A DNA stretch of 11,572 bases from Physocladia obscura (GCA_027596945.1 JADGJH010001170.1:1-11572), one strand, 5' to 3'; shown: positions 1 through 9,805, counted from the first letter of the stretch. Program-made: numbers and translations. Notes: generated by a model from the sequence alone, not told the origin.

Positions 1-17
1 AAAAAAAATAGAGTTTT

Positions 18-23
18 TTTATT
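18..23 (-). promoter_or_regulatory. AATAAA polyadenylation-type signal of the remnant
   Basis: The minus strand reads AATAAA four bases past the TGA that closes the last open segment (30-28), followed by an A-rich run to the window edge. The position fits a 3' end, but AATAAA is common in AT-rich DNA. Confidence 0.35.
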
Positions 24-531
24 GCAATCAAATATCAGTTTCAATCAAAACTTTTGAAGATGTCAGAGGAATTGTAAATATTGTCCATAAGGCATCTTCT
101 TTATCTCCTGAAGGCCAAAACTGCTTCTTCATATTTTTGGTCAAGAGTGTCATCCAAACATTTCTTGCTTCTCATTCAGAAATAGGTCTCTCATATCATT
201 AGTATCAAAGCCAGCAGCAATTAAGAGCCCATTATCAAATTCTTCATGAACAGGAGTATGAGGCCCAAATGCAGCTTTGTGGACCAGAAAGTGCTTGAGT
301 CAATGGGATCCTGTATTTTTTGTTAACACAAAGCCATAGTCATGGAAGACCTCAAAGTTGGTAGTTGGTGGTATCTGCTGATTTCTTTGTCATTGGATTG
401 ACATTTTTGTCAGCAATTAAATCATGATGGTCAGCCTTGGCAGTATCATCCAAATCTTCTGATATGTTAGAATCTGCCCTCATAAAAGTCCACAGCTTTG
501 CAAAATGTGCATTTGGTTGATTTATTGGCAG

Positions 532-590
532 CTGAATGGTTTATTAAAGGCAAAGTTAAAATGCCAAGTAAAAAAATAAGACACACTCAC
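532..590 (-). other. Probable intron inside the decayed remnant
   Basis: On the minus strand the donor is TAT|GTGAGTG at 591/590 and the acceptor is TTCAG|CTGCC at 532/531, giving 59 nt. Removing it joins an open segment ending ...RNTSNY to one starting LPINQPN... without changing frame. A spliceosomal intron would mean that this copy was not made by recent reverse transcription of spliced mRNA. Confidence 0.5.
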
Positions 591-906
591 ATAATTGCTT
601 GTATTCCTCCAGTCAAAGGCCACTTTGTTTGGGTGATTGGTCTATTTAATAGCTTAATTGCAGATAAGTGAAATATAGGATAGGGTTGTTTCCTTCCAGT
701 GAAGAGGTCCACAAATCCAAATGACAAAATATTCAATGAACATCACTTCAGAATATGGTAGTTGATTGAAAGAATGAACAAATGGATAAAACACTTTGAT
801 TATTTAAATGGAGTTTGGAGGTATGGTTTTTTGCAAAACAAGATGGCTTTCCATATTTAATGCCGTTTAAACAATATTATCATTCGAAATTTGATTTTGG
901 GAGTCG

Positions 907-3900
907 ATGGAGAGGACAGACGAGGTTAACAAGAGCAAGATGAAGATGCTTATCGAACATGTTATTGCATCGAACGGGCATCTTGCTGTACTCGATGCGG
1001 ATAGCGCATTAGAGCTAAACACGAATTCGAATGCACTTATTAAAACACTCGACAACTCTTGCGCTCTGCAAATCGCGCGTCTACGAAGTGAAGCGGCGGC
1101 CCGATTTCTCGACGGTAGTTTTCCAATGATTCTACTTCCAGTGCCGTTACCACCCTTGCTTCCGCCGTCCGCCATCGCTTTGCCCGAACCTGCTGTCGCA
1201 CTGGCCAACATCGATGATCAGTTCTATTCTCTCGAGTTCGACAGACCGTTTATCGCTTCTTACTGCCCTCCGACAACTGAGAATAAAGTGTGTTCCGTCC
1301 CTGTCCACTTCTAACTCTACCGAAATGCTCTCTTTCTTTTTTTTCTTTTTGTTTCGCGTAACGTGCCACATCAGAATCAAAGCTCGAATCAAAAGAAATC
1401 CGACAATATTCAATCAAAGGTTTTTGGCTGTCCTTATTTTCCTTCAGTTATACTAAAGCTATTGAATTTTTGATTTTTAAAACAATAGCAACTGGCTGAT
1501 ACAAAATCGGAGGATGCTGACAATTTAAAATTTCTGTATGACGTGATTACAAAATATCGCCCAGAAAAGGAAAAAGATTTGAAGCATCTCGTTCAGCGAT
1601 TGAAACGCTCGCGTTCAAAATGGGTATTAGAATCATTAAGAGCATGTTACTGATTTTTTCATTAACTCCTTAATATTGTGATTCCAAAAATTTTTAGGCG
1701 CATGACTATCGAATTGGACAAGAAGCTCTTTATGAAGCACTGGAAAAAGTTCTGATTGATTTGAAAAACTACACTGTGAGTAAATAACTCTTTTTTAATT
1801 TTAATGTTTTTGTTCTGACTTAATTGTTATCCTATTTATTCTTGGCCAGGAACACTCAGAGCCTTTTCTGCAACGGGTCAGCAAGAAGGATGTCCCAGAC
1901 TATTACGACGGTGAATATTTTCGAATTGAATCCTTTCTAATATTTGTTTTCTTCTTTCTCTTTTAACGCAGTTATCAAAAATCCCATGGATCTTGGCACG
2001 GTTAGTTTACATACATTCATGGACACAAAATGAGTGGAGTGCACCTTTTTTTATCAATTAACGTTATGCCACAAAACCAAACAACCCCAGATGACTAAAA
2101 AGCTTCATGCCTTTGAATATATGAGTAAAGACGAATTTGCCGCAGACTTGCTCTTGATTTGGACAAATTGTCTCACATTCAACGTCATTCCAGAAAGTAT
2201 ATACCGAAAGCATGCTTTTGCAATGAAAAGGCGGTCACTTGAGCTTCTTAAACGTGTTCCCGACATTAAAATTATTGTCAAGCCACAGGATACGACGGCG
2301 GAATCCGAAAGCGATGACGGTTTATTATCCCTTTTTTCCATTTAGAAATTTCTTTTTTTATATTCTCATTTTTTTAGATGCAACTCACGAGAATGAAAAA
2401 GAGACAGGAGGACGCAAAAATTTTGGATCAAAAGCCGCACGCCGTGGTTCTGTCAGCAGCGAGTCAAAATCGACCAAAAAAAATTTCTCGACATCAATAA
2501 CATCCATTACAGAAATGAAAGCTGGTAGCAGCAGCATCAGTAATTATACTAACAGCAACGGAATCGTGGCAAGAGACGTAAGTCCGATCATAATTGATTT
2601 CGGCGAGGATAACGCTATTCATGGCCTTACAAACGTCGATCATGGAGCTGTATTAGATTTGCATATTGCAGCGGAATCTTCTAATACTGCTACTGCACCT
2701 GTTACTGTTGTTTCTAATTTCACATTTTCCACTGACCAAGTAGCAAAGGTTGTTGAAGATGTCGATGAAGATTACACTGAAGGTGCTTCAGTTCAAGTCA
2801 AACAGTATCTTCTTGTAACACAGGATATCAGAAAGGAAAATTACGTGAGTCCATTTCTATCTCTGCTTGTCTCTGTCTCGTTCTCATTTCTCCTTCTGAA
2901 AATATTACTTTTTTATTCATATTAATATTCTTTCTTTCTTTCAAAGAACTCTCGTGAGCATGCTCTTAACACACCATTTGGAGAGCGTTTAGTCGTAAGA
3001 GGCACTCCAGAAAAATTTTCCGAATTTGAGCAAAACTACAATAAATTTTGTGAACGGAATCGAGCAAGACAAAATAATATACATCAACAGCTTTCCGAGC
3101 ACTGCGACGAATATTTTCTTCCAGAAATCACCAATTTAGGGACATGTTTACCCAATATTTCCCAGCACCCGTTAAAGAGAAGGTGGAAAAAGCAAAACTA
3201 TGTTAAATATTTTTATCTTTTTTCTTGTTTAATCTGCTTGACGGTACAGATCCTCTCAAGATAGTTTATCTGGACATATCGAAGCAACTCCTGATCCACA
3301 CAGTAAAATTAATGCAAGCATCGCGAAAAATACTGAAATTTTGCGCAGAATCAAAGAAATCTATGCCAAGCTTGTGACGAAATTGGTTTGTTAAGTGCTT
3401 TTTTTTTTAATGAATATTTTCATTTTTTAATTTCCTACTCCTCTTCAGACCAACGAAGCGCAATATCAACCAATTCCTTTTTGTCCAAGCAAAAATCAAC
3501 CAATCAAACCTTTTTCTTCGACTGGGGCAAATTCGCTGGATTTTTGCATGACAGGAGAAGCTTCCGACGCTGTATGGACACAATGCACAGCCAAATTATT
3601 GGCACATGCTGGGTTTGATGGTAAGAAAAAAGAGAAGAAAAATAATTTAATAATGATAATAATAAGAGAAAAAAAAAGTGTAATATTTTGTATGTATTAA
3701 ACATCTTTATTAAGGAATACAACAATCTGCCTTGTCGCTGCTTTCTGATGTTGGGCAGCAATATTTGCAAAATCTGGGCCGAACTTTAAAGTTATATATT
3801 GACAAAAATAATCAATTACTATCACCTGAGGTTAGTTGTAAAAGTAACATTAAGAAAGAAATTCTAATTATTAAGTTAAATGAAAATGAAAGGAAATTTT

Positions 3901-4931
3901 TGAACATACGTTACAAGCAAATGGAATTGAAAGGGCTGAAAAGATTGATTTATACATTCGAAACGACATTCAACGATTCGGATCAAAGTTGTTTGACCTC
4001 AAAAAACGGTTGACAATGATGTACAAGACAGTAATTGAATCTGGCGGGCTGGAAGTTGACAATACAATTAAATTTGAAGAAACTGAACTCGATGCACACA
4101 TTATGAGGTATATATAGGTTTATTTTTTCTTTCCATTTCTTCTCTTTCTAACGTCTGTCAAGTGGCAATTTTCTGGAAGAGTTGGGTGTTGATTTCTTGA
4201 ACTTACAAGAATTAGGAATCGATGCAACCGCAGTGAGTTATGATTTCCTTTGAAAAAATTGATTGAACAGGAGAAAACAAAAAAAAAAAAAGATTCCAAT
4301 TGAGCTGTGGAATAGAAAGGCAGAAAATGGGTTCAAAATCAAGCGTGGAGACATCTACAAAACGTTTGTTTCTTTTTCTCAATACTTGAACTTGTTACTT
4401 AATTTTTTATACACACAGTGAGGAATCTACTGGTAATTAAACTTTTGTATCAAGTGTATTTATTGATACTTCAATATTTTGCAGACTCTACTCGGTCAGA
4501 ACCAGACAGTAAATGGCATCAGATATCCGTCCCTGATGTGATAGGTTTACTTAAGCCCTTTTACGAACAACGTGCTGCCGCAAATGAGTTGATCGATGTA
4601 TTACTTCTTTTTTATATATATTGTCTTTCCTAAATAATGTGTTCAACAGGATGATGAAAATGAAACTAAACAGAAAACGATCTCGAAAACGAAGAGTCTC
4701 GTGAAAATAGCAATAGCGGGACGAAAAAAGGCTGCAGCTGTTGGAGAAATCGCAAAGCAAGCGAAACAGATCGACAAGGAAGCATTGAAAAGGAAACGCG
4801 AGGCGGACAAGGCGGAACGTGCGAAATTGAAAGATGAGAAAAAAGCGAGTAAGAAAAAACAAGTGGCCGCGGCAGCAGCAGCGGCAACTATTACTGGTAA
4901 CAATGGGGGGCCAAGCACGAGCACAGGTTGA
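907..4931 (+). CDS. SPT7: SPT7-like SAGA subunit (bromodomain + histone fold), 17 exons
   Basis: Likely orthologue of Spt7, a scaffold subunit of the SAGA transcription coactivator in the nucleus. Proposed exons: 907-1287, 1489-1623, 1698-1775, 1850-1910, 1972-2000, 2091-2319, 2378-2844, 2947-3182, 3250-3385, 3449-3620, 3715-3830, 3893-4107, 4163-4232, 4293-4363, 4419-4432, 4485-4597, 4650-4931. All introns are GT-AG, every phase fits, and the total is 934 codons plus TGA. The bromodomain (about residues 173-290) has PDYYDVIKNPMDLGT and WTNCLTFN, where the final Asn (about 259) is the expected acetyl-lysine contact. The histone fold (about 622-675) reads AKLLAHAGFDG then ALSLLSDVGQQYLQNLGRTL; in yeast Spt7 this fold pairs with Ada1/Hfi1. 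LSPEEIFEHTLQANGIE and GNFLEELGVDFLNLQELGID then match Spt7-type motifs. The C-terminus is a Lys-rich coiled coil plus an Ala run. An in-frame TGA (892-894) precedes the start ATG. The least certain junction is the weak donor at 3183 (GTGGAA). Confidence 0.88.
4419..4432 (+). other. SPT7: 14-nt micro-exon of the SPT7-like gene
   Basis: This exon is flanked by ACACACAG on the left and GTAATT on the right. It contributes T-GAG-GAA-TCT-ACT-G. The upstream exon ends in AC (phase 2) and the downstream exon starts with AC after TTTTGCAG. Skipping the 14 nt would shift the frame, so its inclusion is supported by phase. A second very short exon (29 nt, 1972-2000) encodes the core of the bromodomain PMDLGT loop. 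Confidence 0.6.
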
Positions 4932-4963
4932 AAAGGAAGGGTTATAAGAAAATGAATTTGTTA

Positions 4964-5257
4964 TTATTGTGAATCATTGTTGGTTTTCGTTTCGGAGCTC
5001 AGCTTCAGTTTCTGTTGGAGTAGTTTTTGAACGGTTGCTTGTCCAGCTGAAATTCCGAGGTTGAGACTCTTTGCAAAACCCGCATTGTAACCGGCATCAA
5101 ACCCTTCTTGCATTGTCTCCTCTTTCCCGGCAATTACACCTTCACGATACCCAATAGTTCCGTGAATCCGTTGAAGAGCAAGAAACTCACGATCGTCCGT
5201 GTTATTGTGCGCTGTCGCTGAGTATTCATCGTCGCTCTCAAGCCAATCATCAGACAT
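4964..5257 (-). CDS. YAE1: YAE1-like deca-GX3 protein (Fe-S assembly adaptor)
   Basis: A single-exon gene for 97 residues. It starts with MSDDWLESDDEYS, an acidic N-terminus with one Trp. From about residue 36 to 72 there is a ten-unit GX3 repeat: GYRE, GVIA, GKEE, TMQE, GFDA, GYNA, GFAK, SLNL, GISA, G. This is the hallmark of the Yae1/Lto1 family, and GFDAGY points to Yae1 rather than Lto1. In yeast, Yae1 and Lto1 form an adaptor that brings the ABC protein Rli1 (ABCE1) to the cytosolic Fe-S targeting complex. The tail after the repeat is short (QKLLQQKL, then a polar end), so the protein is shorter than yeast Yae1 (141 aa). The gene is convergent with SPT7, with 32 bases between stops. Its promoter must lie in the 191 bases between its ATG and the stop of the next gene on the same strand. 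Confidence 0.85.
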   Translation of the reverse strand: MSDDWLESDDEYSATAHNNTDDREFLALQRIHGTIGYREGVIAGKEETMQEGFDAGYNAGFAKSLNLGISAGQATVQKLLQQKLKLSSETKTNNDSQ

Positions 5258-5448
5258 GTTTTGATTCGAAACGCAACAAAAAAATCGACAAAAAAAAGAG
5301 GTAAAGCATTGAAAACCAGAGAGTCAGTCACTGAATAATTTTAAGAAAGATTTACTTTCTAGATCAAAGCTATTTTTTCTTTCTTTCTTTTTGTGAGTAA
5401 TATTTCAATTTGGCAGAAATGCTTGTAAGTTTTTATTCTTTTCATTCA
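5258..5448 (-). promoter_or_regulatory. Intergenic spacer: YAE1 promoter and upstream gene 3' UTR
   Basis: These 191 bases separate the end of the large minus-strand gene from the YAE1 start, so both its 3' UTR and the YAE1 promoter must fit here. On the plus strand it contains A-rich and T/C-rich runs (for example 5371-5391, TTTTTTCTTTCTTTC-like). No TATA box or defined terminator could be assigned. Confidence 0.3.
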
Positions 5449-8400
5449 TTAATTCAAATCACAACAAAACCGTATATACACTCCACTCCACTCTCCATCT
5501 TCATCTTTCCGCACAGTTTGTGCCCGAATCCTTTTTTCAACATCATCAAAATTATGATGATGTCCCATTTCCGAAAAATGCTGGTCATTCATCCATAGAT
5601 TCAACTTTACCCTCCGTCGTCGCCGTCGCCGTTGCCGTTGCTGCAACCACCGCTGATGAGATGCACCACTGTAAAGGTTTTTTCCGATCACGTCCTCCAC
5701 TTCTTTCATATTAACTGCCATCATATCCTGTTGCAACACTCTTTTCCCTTTCTCATTAACCTGAATCCAATTTTTCTTAGAATCACCGCCGCTTCCGCCA
5801 CCATCAATTTCACCAGTGAAACTACCGTCCTTCCACGCATCCAAACTCCACACACAATCAACATACAGTTTGACTATCCTTGATATTCCTCCTGCAACCC
5901 CCACCGCTCCCGCAACTCCTGATGCCGCTGATAGTTCCTCAATAAGCTTCGACGCGTCATATGTTACGTCAAACGTCTCAAGTGCTGGACACACGTTCAC
6001 TATCGATGAGATCCGATCCAAACTTAATCTCTCTGGAACAACTCGGAGCCACAAGTTCCGTAGTGCCGAAAAAGGCGGCGGCGGCAGTTGTGAATAATAT
6101 ATCAGTGACTGTTGCATATCACTGCTGGCGCTATTGTTGCCGTTACGGTGATTGTGGCGTGATTGGTGTTGTGTTAATAGGTTTGCTGCACGTGCAAAAG
6201 ATGAGGATGAAGGTTGATGATAATAGTTATCTATCCTGCTGTCAATTGTACCGGTAATAGTTGTAGCGGCTACATCAGAGGTTGCGGCAGCAGCAGCAAT
6301 TTGAAGTTCAGTTAACACATCTTGCTGATGATCTTCATCCTCCTCAACTTCATCATCGCCATCATCATCCTCATCATCATCATCATTGTCATCAAGACCA
6401 TCATCATGGTCCTCATCAAAACCAAAAAACACAGCTTTCACAGTCTTTTGATCAATCTCTCCAACAGCCAGTGTCTCCAATCTCTCTCTCCCTTCCCCTT
6501 TCCCACCACCCAAACTCATAAGCAACCGCTTCACATTTTCAATTGCCAAACTCGAATTTCCCGCTAAACCACTCTCACCATCACCATTTCCAATACCATA
6601 TCCTCCCCGCATCCCATACCCCGAACCCCGTCCCGGTCCATCCCCACCACTTATCCACGCACTGCCGCCACCTGCACCAGCTGCAACACTCCCGCCTGCA
6701 AACACAAGCCGGTCCCAATTGCCGTATCCCAGTGATACGTGACGCAGCATTATCAGATGCGTAAGAGTTGGTTGCATTGCTAGCGCCGGCATACGTAGAT
6801 GTAGGGTCGTTAACGTCAGCGGTAATGTCGGGAAATGCAAGCCATGCGCGTCCTGGCGGAGAATTCTGAGCTTTTTGGACGGATTGGCTGATAGTGGCAC
6901 TGTTGGTGCGTAGAAATGATATGTTGGGTGAGCGTTCAGGGTCGTTGACTTAATAGCGGTGGCGGTGCTGGCGGCAGTTATTGTGGGGTTGCTTGTCCCG
7001 TACATAATTTGCTTAAGTTGTGCCCATTCGTCTTTTTGGTGAACTGTAAAAAGTGTATTTAACGAAAATGACTTGATACACATACACATATCGTTATATT
7101 TTCCTATTTTTTTATTACCTGCAACACCACTCACACCGCTGCCGCTACCGTAGCTGCCTTCAACCGCAAAAGGATCAAAAACATTGACAATGCCATTATC
7201 TTCCTCGTAAATGCGTACATGCCGCCGCCGCAACCCATCAGCAGGAGAAACAGCATCATATAGTCGAATATTTGCAGATGTTGAGGCTCCGATTCTGTCG
7301 TTTGTGCTTGCTGTTTTATTATCATTATTTGAACATGAAAAAACTTTCCCCAATATTTTGATTTTATCTTCCACGCTTCGCTCATTCTTTGTTCACTTCG
7401 CTCTTCAGTCGCTTTGTTAGTTTAAAATACCAGTTGTAGCGGCGACAACAAAAGCGCCCCAATCGACAATCCAGCCACGAACACCAACAGGCCCCATGAC
7501 ACGCAACTGAAGCGATTCAATAGTATGAGCAGTCAATTTGGCGAGTCTCTGCCACAGCTGATTAGACTTTGTCCATTCGGAATCGAAATCAACAACATCG
7601 GCGTTGTTGTTATTGGTATTATTGGTATTATTATTCGGCAAGAAAAATGGCGATTCTGCAATGCGGTTGTTGCTGTTGAAACTCGATTCATTGACAGTTT
7701 CATTCAATTCAGTAATAGAACTGTCAACGAAAATTGGATCATTAAAGTTGAGTGATTCATTGACCTCACTGGTGCTGGCTTCATCAAAGAGGCCACCATT
7801 GTTGATAAGAGAAGATAGGGCTGTGGCGGTTGTGGTACGAGCCGTTTCGGGCCTTGCAGCAGTCTGTAAAGGGTAAAAGTGGGGACGTTAGGTTGGTAAA
7901 TCACACAGATGCACACGTTACCCTGCCTTTCGATTCGGTAACGACATGGACAGCCAACGACTTTAGAGAAAACAGCGGGTTGTCTGTTGGATAGGAGCAG
8001 GATGAGGAGCGGCAAATTGAAGCATGGTGTTTGTAGAGAGCATTTGCGTGGATTAGGGCATCAATAATGGCGGCGAGAACTTGGGAGAGGTCGTTTGTTG
8101 CATCCTCGTTCCGCGTAAGGATCGCGTCTTGCTGGAGAAACTCAGGCGGACGGACAACGACGGAGATACCGGTGAGAGGTAGGACAAGGGGGGTAGATTG
8201 AGTAACAGCAGCAGCAGTAGTATTAGTGGTAGCTTGAGTACTTTCTTGATAAATACTTTCTTGGTGAGTAGTGGCGCTGGCGGACGGGCGGCACGGCGCA
8301 AAGAGGCGCGCGGCCTTTGCCTTTGCGTCGACGAGGCCCGCGAGAACGGCGCGCGCGGCGGCAGGCGACAGGGCCGGCGTGGCAATGAACACGTGCGACG

Positions 8401-9262
8401 CCAGCCGCGCACGCAGCGTCGCCTCCTCCGCCCCGACACCAACCAGCGCCAGCGTCGGCGCGTCCAGCCCTCCGCGCGTCAACGCTACGCGGTGCATCCG
8501 CCGCAGACTCAGCAGTCGCCCCGCATCGACACTACTGCCCAGTCCAGCCCCTGCGCCCCCTCTCGACCCCGACAGCACTCCAACTGCCACCACTCGCCAT
8601 CTGTCAACCATTAATACACCAGAATAATATATTATAAAATCAAAAATCAATCCTTACTCACTGCCGACACACGCTGCCAATCACCAAAACCAAAGGAATG
8701 CTGATTGTCGTTCGTTGCTCCATCCGTCTTTTTCTGTCGGATATTCGCAGCCCATACATGTTTCGCGTCTTGTGCTGCAACTCGTGCGACGAATGAGGTA
8801 AGGATGATAAGATGGATGACGAAGAGGAGCTTCGTGCCGTTGCCGCTATCGTCGTTATTGTTGTTCGTGTGAATGCCGTCTCTGTATGTCGAAGTAAAAG
8901 TCGATCTCCTGTGGGATGGATAAGTTCACAATTGTATAGCAATGAATGATTACTGCTATTTTTATAGTACCTGGCGATCCGTCATCCACATCGTGCATTA
9001 TTGAATCTGGATCATCGTCTTCATAATCATTATTGTCGTCCTTGTTATAATTGTTGCTGCCGTCCCCCACTGCCTTAACGATTGCCAAAACCGCCAACTC
9101 AAATGCGACAATGTTGTCAGGCACTGAAGAAGAAGCAGAGGAATAAAAGAACGGAAGTTGAGGCAACGCTAAAAGTGGCATCGCCGCCGTTTTTGTCATT
9201 CCCGCTGCATATGCAAGAATCCGCACTACTATCGGCGCTGGCAGCACCGCGTTAATATTCAT
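5449..9262 (-). CDS. Putative F-box / LRR-like protein, 6 exons, about 1164 aa
   Basis: Proposed exons (minus strand, 5' to 3'): 9262-8971, 8908-8662, 8600-7922, 7863-7431, 7367-7119, 7043-5449. All introns are GT-AG and phases fit, giving 1164 codons plus TAA. An in-frame TGA (9280-9278) lies upstream of the ATG. The N-terminus VLPAPIVVRILAYAAG resembles the first half of an F-box, and PLVLVIGSVCRQWRVVA (about residues 166-186) resembles its second half; about 145 residues lie between. Leucine-rich-repeat-like stretches follow: TIESLQLRVMG, LPLTLTTLHLRMPALAM, and ALRNLWLRVVPERLSLD with CPALETFDVTYD. Other parts are an Ala-rich segment (exon 3), a Gly-rich segment, an acidic tract of about 30 residues, and an Arg-run near the C-terminus (QRQRRRRRRRVK), a possible nuclear signal. 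F-box/LRR proteins usually recruit substrates to SCF ubiquitin ligases; that role is inferred. The exon 4/5 acceptor at 7368 lacks a pyrimidine tract and is the least certain junction. Confidence 0.65.
5610..5645 (+). repeat. GTC/GCC triplet tract encoding an arginine run
   Basis: The plus strand reads as repeated CGT/CGC/CGTTGC triplets. On the minus strand they encode QRQRRRRRRRVK near the C-terminus of the F-box-like protein. The basic run could act as a nuclear localisation signal or simply reflect triplet expansion. Confidence 0.6.
6330..6420 (+). repeat. ATC/CTC trinucleotide-rich tract encoding an acidic run
   Basis: The plus strand is a run of CAT, ATC and CTC triplets. On the coding (minus) strand it is GAT/GAC/GAG-rich and encodes an Asp/Glu stretch of the F-box-like protein (DDNDDDDEDDDGDDEVEEDE). 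The repeat is imperfect, with interrupting codons that suggest some age or selection. Length variation between strains would be expected. Confidence 0.75.
7044..7118 (-). other. Stop-free 75-nt intron of the F-box-like gene
   Basis: The donor is GCAG|GTAATA and the acceptor TTTTTACAG|TTCACC on the minus strand. The intron is a multiple of three and has no in-frame stop, so retention would add 25 residues (Lys, Met and Cys rich) without breaking the protein. The strong splice sites and AT-rich content argue that it is normally removed. Confidence 0.65.
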
Positions 9263-9405
9263 GTCAAATAATGCAAATCACAAAAAATTCACTCTTGCAC
9301 AAATAAAATCCCCTTTTGAAATCCCCCCTCACACCAGCCCACACACACTTTTCTGTGGTGCTTCTCTAATAAAATTTTGAATTGACTGAGATTGTACTGC
9401 GGCAA

Positions 9406-9472
9406 GTGACAAATCAACTCAACTTTGAATGGCGTGAGGATTGTTCACTCAATTATAGTGATGGGTATTGTG
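9406..9472 (+). repeat. Direct repeat, copy 1
   Basis: The copy begins GTGACAAATCAACTCAACTT and ends ATGGGTATTGTG. It matches a second copy 108-109 bases downstream with scattered substitutions. In its middle a short inverted pair TCACT...AGTGA with a 7-nt spacer is intact. Confidence 0.75.
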
Positions 9473-9513
9473 TTTGATTTGAGTGGGTGTGTTCACTAAC
9501 AAAATTCTTTTTT

Positions 9514-9581
9514 GTGACGAATCGACTCAACTTTGAACGGTGTGTTTTTTTTTACACTCAATGAAAGTGATGGGTATTGTG
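9514..9581 (+). repeat. Direct repeat, copy 2
   Basis: The copy begins GTGACGAATCGACTCAACTT and ends ATGGGTATTGTG. It is nearly identical to copy 1 over the first 27 and last 20 bases, and differs in between, where it has a T-run. The start shows CG where copy 1 has CA (two places), as expected from CpG decay in copy 1. Confidence 0.75.
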
Positions 9582-9805
9582 ATTTATGTTAGTGAGACTC
9601 TCCGCTTGAAATGATGTGTTCTTTGAATAAGAGTATTGTGTGTGGTCAATGAAAAAGTTCAGCCGGATTTTTTGGACTAAAAATAGACCCAACAACTATT
9701 AAAATATTTGAAAAATAAATGCCTGAACAAAACAGACAACAACAACCATTTAATTGAATTTGTTGATAATTATTTTTATTTATTTTCTTTCTTATTATTG
9801 AAAAT

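Larger units (their letters stand above)
1..840 (-). pseudogene. Decayed multi-exon coding remnant, unknown family
   Basis: Read on the minus strand, this stretch gives a chain of protein-like segments that switch frame several times, with no long intact ORF. From the 5' side they are: a segment around 836-690 containing SFNQLPYSEVMFIEYFVI; one around 738-640 containing GFVDLFTGRKQPYPIFHLSA; one around 637-591 containing NKVAFDWRNTSNY; one from 531 to 355 containing PINQPNAHFAKLWTFMRAD; one from 356 to 150 containing EVFHDYGFVLTKNTGSH, an in-frame TGA (302-300), then LIAAGFDTNDMRDLFLNE; and a last one ending in TSSKVLIETDI at a TGA (30-28). A consensus-like intron (GTGAGT...CAG, 590-532) joins two segments in frame. 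Several frameshifts and stops show that it is dead. I do not recognise the family. A domesticated or mobile-element protein is possible, given the CpG-poor composition it shares with the Copia remnant at the other end. Confidence 0.55.
9263..9805. other. Non-coding spacer between F-box-like gene and Copia remnant
   Basis: These 543 bases hold no convincing gene. The part next to 9262 must contain the promoter of the minus-strand F-box-like gene; no TATA box could be assigned. The middle carries a two-copy direct repeat (separate entries). The right part (about 9660-9805) is AT-rich, includes a very short reading frame (9720-9758, MPEQNRQQQPFN then stop), and may be the leader of the retroelement remnant. 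No long terminal repeat matching the right-hand end was seen. Confidence 0.5.

Noticed and set aside
867..1413. Minus-strand open frames opposite SPT7 exon 1
   Set aside because: They are antisense to a strongly supported coding exon, have no recognisable motif, and are low-complexity shadows.
4551..4924. Minus-strand frames with hydrophobic stretches opposite the SPT7 C-terminus
   Set aside because: The Phe/Leu/Ser-rich products are mirror images of the Lys/Ala-rich SPT7 tail on the other strand.
5410..6764. Several plus-strand frames rich in His, Pro and Ile
   Set aside because: They lie antisense to the large last exon of the F-box-like gene and arise from its triplet tracts.
8198..8627. 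Plus-strand open frames of 118 and 138 codons in the GC-rich block
   Set aside because: Stop codons are rare by chance at this GC content. The minus-strand frame has matched splice sites and phase, whereas these have no motif.
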